Shown: in pieces, positions 1 through 5,040 of the stretch | How the letters are laid out: every line of letters begins with the position of its first letter | Numbering within the stretch: the stretch's first letter is position 1 | Assembly: GCA_030591305.1 (NCBI GenBank) | Contig: JAUVBI010000205.1 | Location: 1 to 5,665 of the forward strand | Source of the DNA: Pseudomonadota bacterium | GTDB lineage: Bacteria > Pseudomonadota > Gammaproteobacteria > Pseudomonadales > Halieaceae | Reading direction: 5' to 3' | DNA: 5,665 nucleotides | The notes under the pieces: model-generated | The model's input: only the letters and a program-made list of their open reading frames with translations | Told to the model about the DNA's origin: nothing | Database searches by the model: none | Position numbers and translations under genes: made by a program

Positions 1-38
1 AACCGTAACCTGACAGCCGGACGACACCAAATAATATC

Positions 39-67
39 TTGCCGATAATATAGACTTTCTGTAGTAT
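39..67 (+). promoter_or_regulatory. sigma-70-type promoter of the tRNA-Leu gene
   Basis: A -35 box TTGCCG (39-44) is separated by exactly 17 bp from a -10 box TAGTAT (62-67). The bases just after it (CCGCAGCG, 68-75) are GC-rich, which is typical of the discriminator of stable-RNA promoters under stringent control. Transcription would start around 73-75, a few bases before the mature tRNA 5' end. The assignment rests on spacing and position only. Confidence 0.55.
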
Positions 68-79
68 CCGCAGCGAAAT

Positions 80-166
80 GCCAGTGTGGTGGAATTGGTA
101 GACACGCCGGATACAAAATCCGGTGCTTTAAAAAGCGTGACGGTTCGAGTCCGTCCACTGGTACCA
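80..166 (+). tRNA. tRNA-Leu (anticodon CAA), with A instead of U at position 33
   Basis: This is a type II tRNA that reads UUG codons. The acceptor stem is GCCAGTG (80-86) with CACTGGT (156-162), with a G1-U72 pair often seen in leucine tRNAs, followed by A163 and an encoded CCA (164-166). The D arm is 89-105, including the GAATTGGTAGA loop. The anticodon stem is CCGGA (107-111) with TCCGG (119-123), and CAA is at 114-116. A long variable arm spans 124-138. The T arm is GACGG (139-143), loop TTCGAGT, CCGTC (151-155). The anticodon loop reads TACAAAA, so the nearly universal U33 is A (113). All stems are intact, so it is probably expressed, but decoding could be impaired. Bases 151-168 recur at 1561-1578, so the 3' end appears to have served as an integration site. 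Confidence 0.93.
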
Positions 167-234
167 CTTAATTTAAAGCATATTTCTCGTTTTAGCCCCT
201 CCGAAAAATACCACCTAAAAATGCCGAAAATACG

Positions 235-256
235 CCATGCACATTCCATGCACATT
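235..256. repeat. perfect tandem repeat of an 11-bp unit
   Basis: CCATGCACATT occurs twice in direct succession (235-245 and 246-256), one helical turn apart. It is flanked by the inverted pentamers CGCCA (233-237) and TGGCG (257-261). It lies 70 bp past the tRNA 3' end. Direct repeats of this sort beside a tRNA att site can be arm-type integrase or excisionase sites, but no integrase gene is present, so this is only a suggestion. No gene is supported between the tRNA and the terminator at 347. Confidence 0.6.
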
Positions 257-346
257 TGGCGGGTACTTTTTGCTGCATTGAATTTAATGGATCAGTGATG
301 CGCTGGACAGTGAATAGGTGACTGCGGGCTGCTTTCGGGTGGCAGG

Positions 347-370
347 CAATAAAAAGCCCGCCGAAGCGGG
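347..370 (-). terminator. rho-independent terminator of the 402-1010 gene
   Basis: Read on the minus strand, CCCGC (370-366) pairs with GCGGG (361-357) around a stable TTCG tetraloop, followed by C and then TTTTTATT. The hairpin begins about 30 bases after the stop codon of the minus-strand gene, so it should end that transcript. Confidence 0.85.
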
Positions 371-401
371 TAGATTTGGACTGAGAAAATAATCTTTTCT
401 G

Positions 402-1010
402 TTAGTAAACCGAGCCAAAAATCGTGCACTTCATTTCCTGCCCAGGATCACCACCCACAGCAGATGAGCCTGTATCGCGCTCGGCATCTATATATAACGA
501 TGGATATTGAGTTCCATCTAAACCGGTACATTTCTCTCCGATACATGCTGATACCATGCCTGAAGCGTGTCCAGAATGGAACGGGGCGGGCGTATAATCT
601 GGAAAGGATTCCAAAGCCGCCCGGTACGGATTTACAGTCCCTAGACTCTCATCGGGATTAATCGTGTCTACGTAGAGTGTTACGGTGCTTGCGCCAGAGG
701 GTCCGAATCCGTAAGACATATTGCAGGAAATGTACTCAAATACCGCCGTTTTGCCACTTTCGATTGACAACTTTACGCTAGGTGTAGCATCCCAGCTTCC
801 ATCGTTAAATGTTGCGACGAGTTCCACCTGAAGCGCATCTGGATCTACATCACCATCTACCCCTTGAATAACAACCGGTACAGGATTGCCCTCACCGTTC
901 ATTACTGTCACATTGCCTTGGATGCCAGCAGGCGACTGGGCTGATGCCCCCGACGAAAAAAGTAATGTAAGCAGAAACGCAGTGACAAACACTCCAACTA
1001 TTCTAATCAT
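402..1010 (-). CDS. exported cysteine-containing protein of unknown function
   Basis: This 202-residue protein has a clear Sec signal peptide: MIR, a hydrophobic core (residues 4-19), and a cleavage site after ASA (24). The mature part is small, acidic and rich in beta-branched residues. It has four cysteines (96, 156, 161, 195) that could form two disulfides, as suits a periplasmic or secreted beta-rich protein. The ATG at 1010 is chosen because it starts the signal peptide and has a GGGAGAG ribosome site just upstream. A longer frame begins at 1097 but would bury the signal peptide. It stands alone, ends in a strong terminator, and lies between the tRNA and a copy of the tRNA end, so it may be island cargo. 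I do not recognise the family. Confidence 0.8.
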   Translation of the reverse strand: MIRIVGVFVTAFLLTLLFSSGASAQSPAGIQGNVTVMNGEGNPVPVVIQGVDGDVDPDALQVELVATFNDGSWDATPSVKLSIESGKTAVFEYISCNMSYGFGPSGASTVTLYVDTINPDESLGTVNPYRAALESFPDYTPAPFHSGHASGMVSACIGEKCTGLDGTQYPSLYIDAERDTGSSAVGGDPGQEMKCTIFGSVY

Positions 1011-1185
1011 GAGAACTCTCCCTGTTACAGCAGTTTTTTTGTTGACAGGTTTAATAATAGTTGCGAATTCATATGCTGTTATACCAATTGGGCGCAAACA
1101 AGCACTCCATTATTCTATTTAGTCTCAGCCTCAACGGGTGCACATCCCCCCATCACTGTCCTTTCCATAGTAGAGAGGAGGGCTG

Positions 1186-1269
1186 GTGAGTATCTATGCT
1201 GTGGTGAAAGCGGACATGTCCGGACACGTCCAGGGGATTACCGGACAGGTGCCTGATCATAAGCCCTAA
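1186..1269 (+). pseudogene. short ORF, possibly the start of a phage minor tail protein
   Basis: A GTG start preceded by AGGAGG (1176-1181) opens a 27-codon frame ending in TAA. The peptide begins MSIYAVVKADMSGHVQGI and continues with GQVP. This layout resembles the N-terminus of phage minor tail proteins, which start with a short beta strand, a phrase such as ADxSG, a helix and then RQVPFA. The resemblance is from memory and the stretch is short, so it is weak. If correct, the rest of the gene is gone, because the next bases hold a different phage relic on the other strand. It could instead be a chance ORF. Confidence 0.25.
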
Positions 1270-1370
1270 CTCAAACATTCAAACGGGTTTACTTCCTTCG
1301 GCTGTGGAATGCTTAAACTTGCCCTGGTGCTCGGTGTCATGCCCATATCACCCTGTAAAGCGGTCCAAGA
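1266..1370 (-). pseudogene. C-terminal fragment of a P27-family phage terminase small subunit
   Basis: On the minus strand a 34-codon frame runs from just after a stop (1371-1373) to TAG (1266-1268). It contains GDMGMTPSTRASL followed by a proline-rich stretch, KEVNPFE and the stop. The P27 small terminase family characteristically ends with a GLTPSSRARL-like motif and a short DPFE-type tail, which this matches in order and position relative to the C-terminus. Small terminase recognises phage DNA for packaging. Here only the end is left: there is no start codon context and an in-frame stop lies directly upstream, so it is a non-functional prophage relic. The recognition is from motif memory and not a search. 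Confidence 0.5.
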
Positions 1371-1534
1371 TTATGGCCGCACCCTCTCTCCCTGGGTCAG
1401 TTTTAAGTGCAATTTAACAATAGGGCTAAGGTGGGTCTGTCGGTGGGTCTACGAGGTGTGACTGTTTCCAACCCGCTTAAAAATTAACCAATGAAATTAC
1501 TTGTTATAGATCAATCGCTTAAGCGAACTGTATG

Positions 1535-1578
1535 GCCCATGGTCGGAGAATTGGTTGCATCCGCCCACTGGTACCACT
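1535..1578 (+). pseudogene. shortened tRNA-Leu-like remnant carrying an att-type repeat
   Basis: Bases 1561-1578 match the tRNA 3' end 151-168 at 17 of 18 positions, including CCACTGGTACCACT (1565-1578 versus 155-168). Just upstream, GAATTGGT (1548-1555) equals the D-loop of the tRNA (92-99), and 1535-1547 loosely resembles its 5' end. The simplest reading is a tRNA-Leu copy that has lost the segment from D-loop to T-stem. Its 3' part would be the second end (attR-like) of an element inserted at the tRNA. The short left-hand match could be chance. Confidence 0.5.
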
Positions 1579-1600
1579 GATTCACGGCCCCCCTGAACCA

Positions 1601-1638
1601 TGTCAATATCTTGACAGTTAGGTAGACTCCCATACAAC
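1601..1638 (+). promoter_or_regulatory. candidate promoter with an inverted repeat over the -35 box
   Basis: TGTCAA (1601-1606) and TTGACA (1611-1616) form a perfect 6-4-6 dyad. TTGACA is also a consensus -35 box. A -10-like TACAAC (1633-1638) follows after 16 bp, matching TATAAT at four positions. A protein binding the dyad would block the polymerase. The promoter points toward the response regulator and would give a leader of about 230 bases. Confidence 0.4.
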
Positions 1639-1700
1639 ATGTAGTGTAATGTAGCTTAAAAGATGGCTATCCTTGATAAAATATACAAGGAGGCCATTTA

Positions 1701-1757
1701 GTGAAGGAATATTGTCAAATAATAAGGGCCGTAGCAGTAATTGCATGGCCAGGCTGA
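1701..1757 (+). CDS. possible 18-residue leader peptide
   Basis: A GTG start lies 7 bases after a full consensus ribosome site AAGGAGG (1687-1693), the strongest such site in the window. It opens a frame MKEYCQIIRAVAVIAWPG ending in TGA (1755-1757). The peptide is short and hydrophobic in its second half. The stop codon overlaps the first arm of a small hairpin GGCTG (1752-1756) with CAGCC (1768-1772). It lies upstream of the response regulator but out of frame with it. It could be a leader peptide, a small membrane-interacting protein, or the relic start of a lost gene. No family is recognised. Confidence 0.35.
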   Translation: MKEYCQIIRAVAVIAWPG

Positions 1758-1876
1758 ACGCTGACAACAGCCAGCTTATACCCTTCACTAACGGGTTGTA
1801 AAAGTGCGAGAGCGGTACAGCATTTACCCGCGAGAATAAAAAATGATATGTAAATACCGTGTAGGAAGTTGTTAAG

Positions 1877-2509
1877 GTGACCAGTACCGCAAAGGCGCAT
1901 ATGCTAGCCGAGCCAACAGTGTACGCTGTTGACGATGACCCCATTGTTCTTATCTTGCTGGAAGCACTGTTCGAGGGTGCCGATATTCCAGTAAAAACCT
2001 ATTCCTCTGCAGAGGAATTTCTGGCGGTCTACAGCCCCGACAACCCCGGGGTTCTACTACTGGATATAGTCATGCCCGGCATGAGTGGCCTTGAGTTACA
2101 AAAAGTCCTGGCAGTGTACGGTAACAATACTCCTATCATCTTCCTCACAGGTGCTGCCGAAGTAGATATGGTCATTGAAGCACTAAAGGCGGGGGCGACA
2201 GACTTCATAGAAAAACCCGTTCAGCCTACCAAGGTATTGGAATGTGTTAAGAGTGCCATGGGAATTGACTTACAGAGCCGATACGATCGCCTGCAGAAGT
2301 CTCAGATTGAACAGAGGGTAATGCTTTTAACACCTCGTGAACACGAGGTTATGAGTTGGCTGGTTAAAGGCAAGTCCAACAAATCTATCGCCCGTATACT
2401 TGGCATAAGTGGCCGGACAGTAGAAGTTCACCGGAAAAAAGTAATCGATAAGATGCATGCACACTCAATGATCGATCTCGCAACAATGCTCATGCAAGTT
2501 GATAACTGA
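1877..2509 (+). CDS. FixJ/NarL-type response regulator (receiver + LuxR HTH)
   Basis: This is a two-component transcription regulator of 210 residues. The receiver domain spans about 14-128, with an acidic cluster DDD at 19-21, phospho-acceptor D63 in LLLDIVMPGMSG, T91 and K113 in EKP. This is the FixJ pattern, with FIEKP near the end. A linker of about 20 residues leads to a LuxR-type helix-turn-helix at about 150-195 (LTPREHEVM, then GKSNKSIARILGISGRTVEV). The GTG start has AGGAAG 8 bases upstream. An ATG at 1901 fits the family's usual N-terminus (MLAEPTVYAVDDD) better, so the true start may be there. No histidine kinase is nearby, so it is an orphan in this window. The dyads just downstream are candidate targets. 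Confidence 0.93.
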   Translation: MTSTAKAHMLAEPTVYAVDDDPIVLILLEALFEGADIPVKTYSSAEEFLAVYSPDNPGVLLLDIVMPGMSGLELQKVLAVYGNNTPIIFLTGAAEVDMVIEALKAGATDFIEKPVQPTKVLECVKSAMGIDLQSRYDRLQKSQIEQRVMLLTPREHEVMSWLVKGKSNKSIARILGISGRTVEVHRKKVIDKMHAHSMIDLATMLMQVDN

Positions 2510-2520
2510 GCAACCCTCCT

Positions 2521-2562
2521 ATACGTAATTATACGTATATCTGACTACGTAATCATACGAAT
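2521..2562 (+). promoter_or_regulatory. two TACGTA-type dyads, likely activator sites for the PilZ gene
   Basis: A perfect inverted repeat ATACGTA-ATTA-TACGTAT (2521-2538) is followed 24 bp later by a weaker copy, CTACGTA-ATCA-TACGAAT (2545-2562). They share TACGTAAT-ATACG in direct orientation. A -10-like TATAGT lies at 2584-2589 with no recognisable -35 box. If transcription starts near 2596, the dyad centres fall at about -66 and -42, the classic arrangement for a dimeric activator. LuxR/FixJ-type HTH proteins bind dyads of this size, and such a regulator is encoded immediately upstream, so it is the obvious candidate. This remains inference. Confidence 0.5.
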
Positions 2563-2583
2563 TATATCCTGCCCCGTTAGGTT

Positions 2584-2589
2584 TATAGT
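2584..2589 (+). promoter_or_regulatory. candidate -10 element of the PilZ gene
   Basis: TATAGT lies 60 bases before the GTG start. No -35 box is present at the right distance, which fits activator-dependent transcription from the dyads at 2521-2562. A tandem TTTCAGGC (2593-2600 and 2601-2608) follows in the untranslated leader and has no known role. Confidence 0.3.
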
Positions 2590-2648
2590 TACTTTCAGGC
2601 TTTCAGGCTTATTCGCTGGCGCTGGTCAGGTAATGGGGAGGGTAAATT

Positions 2649-3218
2649 GTGTCTGAAATACATTCTGGCGATCTGACGATAAGAACCATGGGCGAAAAGA
2701 TTGCATTTGAACTAAAGGGGAAGGATTTTTCCCGCGCGGTCATAGACTCCAGGGAGCTACCTGCACTCCTGGAGTTTCTTAGTTCCTATCTGGCTTCTCA
2801 ATCGAACCGCCGAGCTGGATTTCGCATTGATCTGAGCCAGCTCAGTCATGATATTGTCGAGCAGTTTTGCGTATTCGTGGAAGTCGACGGAAAGAAGCTG
2901 GCAGTCACGCCAATCGATCTCAGTATCACCGGAATCTATGTTGAATCTGAGGAGTTCACTTTCAAACACGGCTCACGAGTTGTTATCAACTTAAGCTATG
3001 ACAACAAAATAGTAGCTCTACCCGCCGTCACTATTCGCCAGAATACGTCTTATACTCACACTGCATTTCACTTCGTAGGTGTGGTCGAGGATGGGGAGTC
3101 CTCCCCTCCCTCTGAGCTGGACGCTATTTTTCAAGCGCTTGAGGCACTTTGGTTGAATAACAGCCTTGGTCTGACGTGGTCAAATCAGGCGCCCGAAAAA
3201 CTAATGCAGACAATGTGA
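2649..3218 (+). CDS. PilZ-domain protein, likely c-di-GMP receptor
   Basis: This 189-residue protein is probably cytoplasmic, with no signal peptide. Residues about 54-145 form a PilZ domain. RAGFR (55-59) supplies the RxxxR motif and DLSITG (90-95) the DxSxxG motif, the two elements that grip cyclic di-GMP, followed by the expected beta strands (GIYVE, GSRVVINL, HTAFHFVG). The N-terminal 50 residues and the C-terminal helix (156-170) are not typical of a stand-alone PilZ protein and may contact a partner. The GTG start follows a strong GGGGAGG site at 2635-2642. It lies downstream of a response regulator and two dyads. Proteins of this class act in motility, biofilm or pilus control, but which of these applies here cannot be read from the sequence. 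Confidence 0.85.
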   Translation: MSEIHSGDLTIRTMGEKIAFELKGKDFSRAVIDSRELPALLEFLSSYLASQSNRRAGFRIDLSQLSHDIVEQFCVFVEVDGKKLAVTPIDLSITGIYVESEEFTFKHGSRVVINLSYDNKIVALPAVTIRQNTSYTHTAFHFVGVVEDGESSPPSELDAIFQALEALWLNNSLGLTWSNQAPEKLMQTM

Positions 3219-3222
3219 TAGA

Positions 3223-3244
3223 GCCTGAGATTTAAATCACAGGC
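3223..3244. repeat. 22-bp palindrome between the PilZ and lipoprotein genes
   Basis: GCCTG-A-GATTT and AAATC-A-CAGGC are reverse complements except for one A-A pair. It begins five bases after the PilZ stop codon. As RNA it could fold into a hairpin, but no T-run follows, so a terminator is unlikely. It could be an operator, an RNA-processing or an mRNA-stabilising site between the two genes. Confidence 0.5.
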
Positions 3245-3259
3245 ACAAGAATCAGACAA

Positions 3260-3631
3260 ATGAAATATGTACAATTAATAACCACTCTCCTTATCAGCGG
3301 CTGTATCGGCGGCTGTAGTGTCACTAACATGATTGATCCATTCGGCGAGGAAGTAAAAATCGTCTGTGAGACGGTTGCCAACGAAGGCTCAATAACACTA
3401 ACTTTAAATGAAGAAACAAAGCTTGTGAGTGTACACAAAACTGACAACCCCACACAGATTTATGACTGGTGCAACGGTAATGTAACTCCCGACAAAGTAG
3501 AGGGATGCGCAAGAGGCAGAAACATATACCTGCCCAGTGGCCCCTCTTGTTACAGCGTAGCAGCTCATGAGCTTGGGCATGTGTTCGGAGTCCCAGGCTT
3601 AGATATACCGACTGTAGGTATTAATTTGTAG
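3260..3631 (+). CDS. small lipoprotein with HELGH zinc-protease motif
   Basis: This 123-residue exported protein begins with MKY and a hydrophobic stretch. Lipobox-like cysteines follow (ISGC15, with IGGC19 as the alternative), so it is likely a membrane-anchored lipoprotein. The C-terminus carries AAHELGHVFG: H103, E104 and H107 are the zinc ligands and catalytic glutamate of zincin metalloproteases, and G110 fits the metzincin HExxHxxG pattern. The third metzincin ligand would be at 113, but this residue is glycine. Only 16 residues follow HELGH, so the fold is minimal or the protein is truncated. Cysteines 36, 71, 83 and 97 could form disulfides. The ribosome site is weak. The gap to the PilZ gene is 41 bases, so the two may be co-transcribed. 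Protease activity is not assured. Confidence 0.75.
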   Translation: MKYVQLITTLLISGCIGGCSVTNMIDPFGEEVKIVCETVANEGSITLTLNEETKLVSVHKTDNPTQIYDWCNGNVTPDKVEGCARGRNIYLPSGPSCYSVAAHELGHVFGVPGLDIPTVGINL

Positions 3632-3790
3632 TGCCTGCAGAGCACCCTTGAGGGCAGAGTCTCCCGGCTATTATCAGGACTCCAGCGCTTCACCATGTTT
3701 CTCTACTTTTCACCTGTTTTTTATTGCCTGAACTGCACTGCACTGCAAAGCTGTAATTCATCAATATTCGCTGAAAACAACGTGGGACTT

Positions 3791-5023
3791 ATGAGTAAAC
3801 AGACTAAACGATGGCTACTGGCAATAAGTGTCGCCTTCTCCTGCCTGCTGGCCGCTAATACCACGCTCTCGAGCGTTGGTGAGGCACGTCTGATAGGCCT
3901 CGCCATGCATCAGGAAACGGGACGCAATATCTATATTGGCGCGCTCCACTACGACGAGCTTGTACCCAGGCCCAGCGATATCGTGGCAGCGGCTGGCCCG
4001 AAGGTCATGGAGTATCGAGTTGTCGCACGACGCACCAGTATCAGGAGCCTCATGGGCAACATTCTGCTGCAGGGGGAACTGGCCACTGGCATGCCACCCA
4101 ACGCCAGCATCATCGAGTTTGCCGGGGAAATTATGGCTGCTGTGCAGGGCAGCTTGTACGCCGGAGACTCGCTGGAAATTCGCTTAAACAAAGACAATAG
4201 CAGTACAGCAACACTCAGTGGACTTGAACTGGCGCGAACGGATAAACGAGAAGTGTCGGACTATTTTCTGATGGGCTGGGTCAATGAAGGAGGCCCATCT
4301 ACAGCGTTTCGTAGTAGTATTCTTTCCAGCGACATTGACAGTTCGCTACTGTCTATTTACAACGCACATGCTACTTCTAATGAGCGACTGGCCGTCATCA
4401 ATACCTGGGCAGAGCCAATTGAAGCTGAAATGCCAGACCCTGCAGCATCTGCTGTCCCGGCTGTAGCAGAAGTATCTACGGCTTCCGGGCAACTGGCTAC
4501 CAGCATACCTGTACTCTCATCGGTAATAGACGAATCTCCCACAACCCCGGAGACTAATCCGGTAGCCATCAAACAGGCAACAGCGGCAAAACCGGTATTG
4601 CTGGCATCTCTCTCACCCACACAGGAAATGATTCTGCCAGGGCCGGAGGACAAGACCCCTGCCGCGGCAGCCGTCGAAGCAATTGATGCCATGGAATACT
4701 CCCAGCGTCTCGCCATCTTTAATACTCACGTATTACGCAGTGTTTACTCTCACATACGCTACCCCAAGTCTGCAGTACGTAGAAACATACAGGGCACACT
4801 GGAACTCGATTTAGTGGTGAATAACAAAGGCAAGCTACTGGATATTAATATTGTGCGCTCCTCCGGGCATAACATGCTCGACAAATCAGCCACAAAAGCG
4901 GCCAGGCAAGCATTTAAAAATACACCTTTATCCGAAATTGATCAGGTAGCGATTGCTGAATACAGCGAAGATGGCGACCAGTTGATCATTCCAATTCCCA
5001 TTAGCTTCATTCTGACCGAATAA
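3791..5023 (+). CDS. exported chalcone-isomerase-like / TonB C-terminal fusion protein
   Basis: This is a 410-residue envelope protein. Residues 1-28 are a signal peptide or N-terminal anchor (MSKQTKRW, then a hydrophobic core). Residues about 30-185 resemble the bacterial chalcone-isomerase-like periplasmic family: an early IYIGALHYDE strand, AAAGPKVMEYRVV, YAGDSLEIRL, and a closing GGPSTAFRSSIL. Residues about 205-295 are a Pro/Ala/Thr-rich linker that would span the periplasm. Residues about 308-410 are a TonB-family C-terminal domain, with RYPKSAVRRNIQG, a VxxxGKLLDINIVRSSG strand pair and DKSATKAAR. The ATG at 3791 is chosen because it starts the signal peptide; the frame is open back to 3695 but that part is unlike a protein start. 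No ExbB or ExbD is seen, so it may not energise receptors. The enzyme fold is probably non-catalytic. Confidence 0.8.
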   Translation: MSKQTKRWLLAISVAFSCLLAANTTLSSVGEARLIGLAMHQETGRNIYIGALHYDELVPRPSDIVAAAGPKVMEYRVVARRTSIRSLMGNILLQGELATGMPPNASIIEFAGEIMAAVQGSLYAGDSLEIRLNKDNSSTATLSGLELARTDKREVSDYFLMGWVNEGGPSTAFRSSILSSDIDSSLLSIYNAHATSNERLAVINTWAEPIEAEMPDPAASAVPAVAEVSTASGQLATSIPVLSSVIDESPTTPETNPVAIKQATAAKPVLLASLSPTQEMILPGPEDKTPAAAAVEAIDAMEYSQRLAIFNTHVLRSVYSHIRYPKSAVRRNIQGTLELDLVVNNKGKLLDINIVRSSGHNMLDKSATKAARQAFKNTPLSEIDQVAIAEYSEDGDQLIIPIPISFILTE

Positions 5024-5040
5024 TTAATAAGGAATAAACA

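Larger units (their letters stand above)
1011..1876. other. mostly non-coding, decayed island and leader region
   Basis: No full-length gene is supported in these roughly 870 bases. They hold two phage-like fragments (1186-1370), a tRNA-like remnant (1535-1578), a candidate promoter with palindrome (1601-1638) and a possible leader peptide (1701-1757), each listed separately. Also visible are a direct repeat GTGGGTCT (1431-1438 and 1443-1450) and a 12-bp palindrome TCGCTTAAGCGA (1515-1526), both without an assigned role. The stretch 1371-1534 otherwise shows nothing I can name. Confidence 0.6.

Noticed and set aside
86..298. Open frame covering the tRNA and downstream bases
   Set aside because: It lies across the tRNA gene, lacks a ribosome site and has no protein-like features.
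886..1122. Plus-strand frame opposite the exported protein gene
   Set aside because: It is antisense to the signal-peptide gene, with its ribosome site and terminator; no independent support.
1515..1526. TCGCTTAAGCGA palindrome as an operator
   Set aside because: It is a perfect 12-bp palindrome but isolated, with no promoter or gene start near it; it could be chance.
1618..1944. Minus-strand hydrophobic 108-residue frame
   Set aside because: It overlaps the start of the response regulator and the leader region; its hydrophobicity comes from AT-rich non-coding bases, and no ribosome site was seen.
3732..3746. Triple ACTGC repeat upstream of the TonB-type gene
   Set aside because: It is too short for a functional call and does not sit in a recognisable promoter.
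3695..3790. N-terminal extension of the TonB-type gene
   Set aside because: The extra 32 residues are cysteine- and phenylalanine-rich, precede a clear signal peptide and have no convincing ribosome site; ATG 3791 is preferred.
4357..4716. Minus-strand 119-residue Ala/Ser-rich frame
   Set aside because: It is the shadow of the Pro/Ala-rich linker on the other strand.
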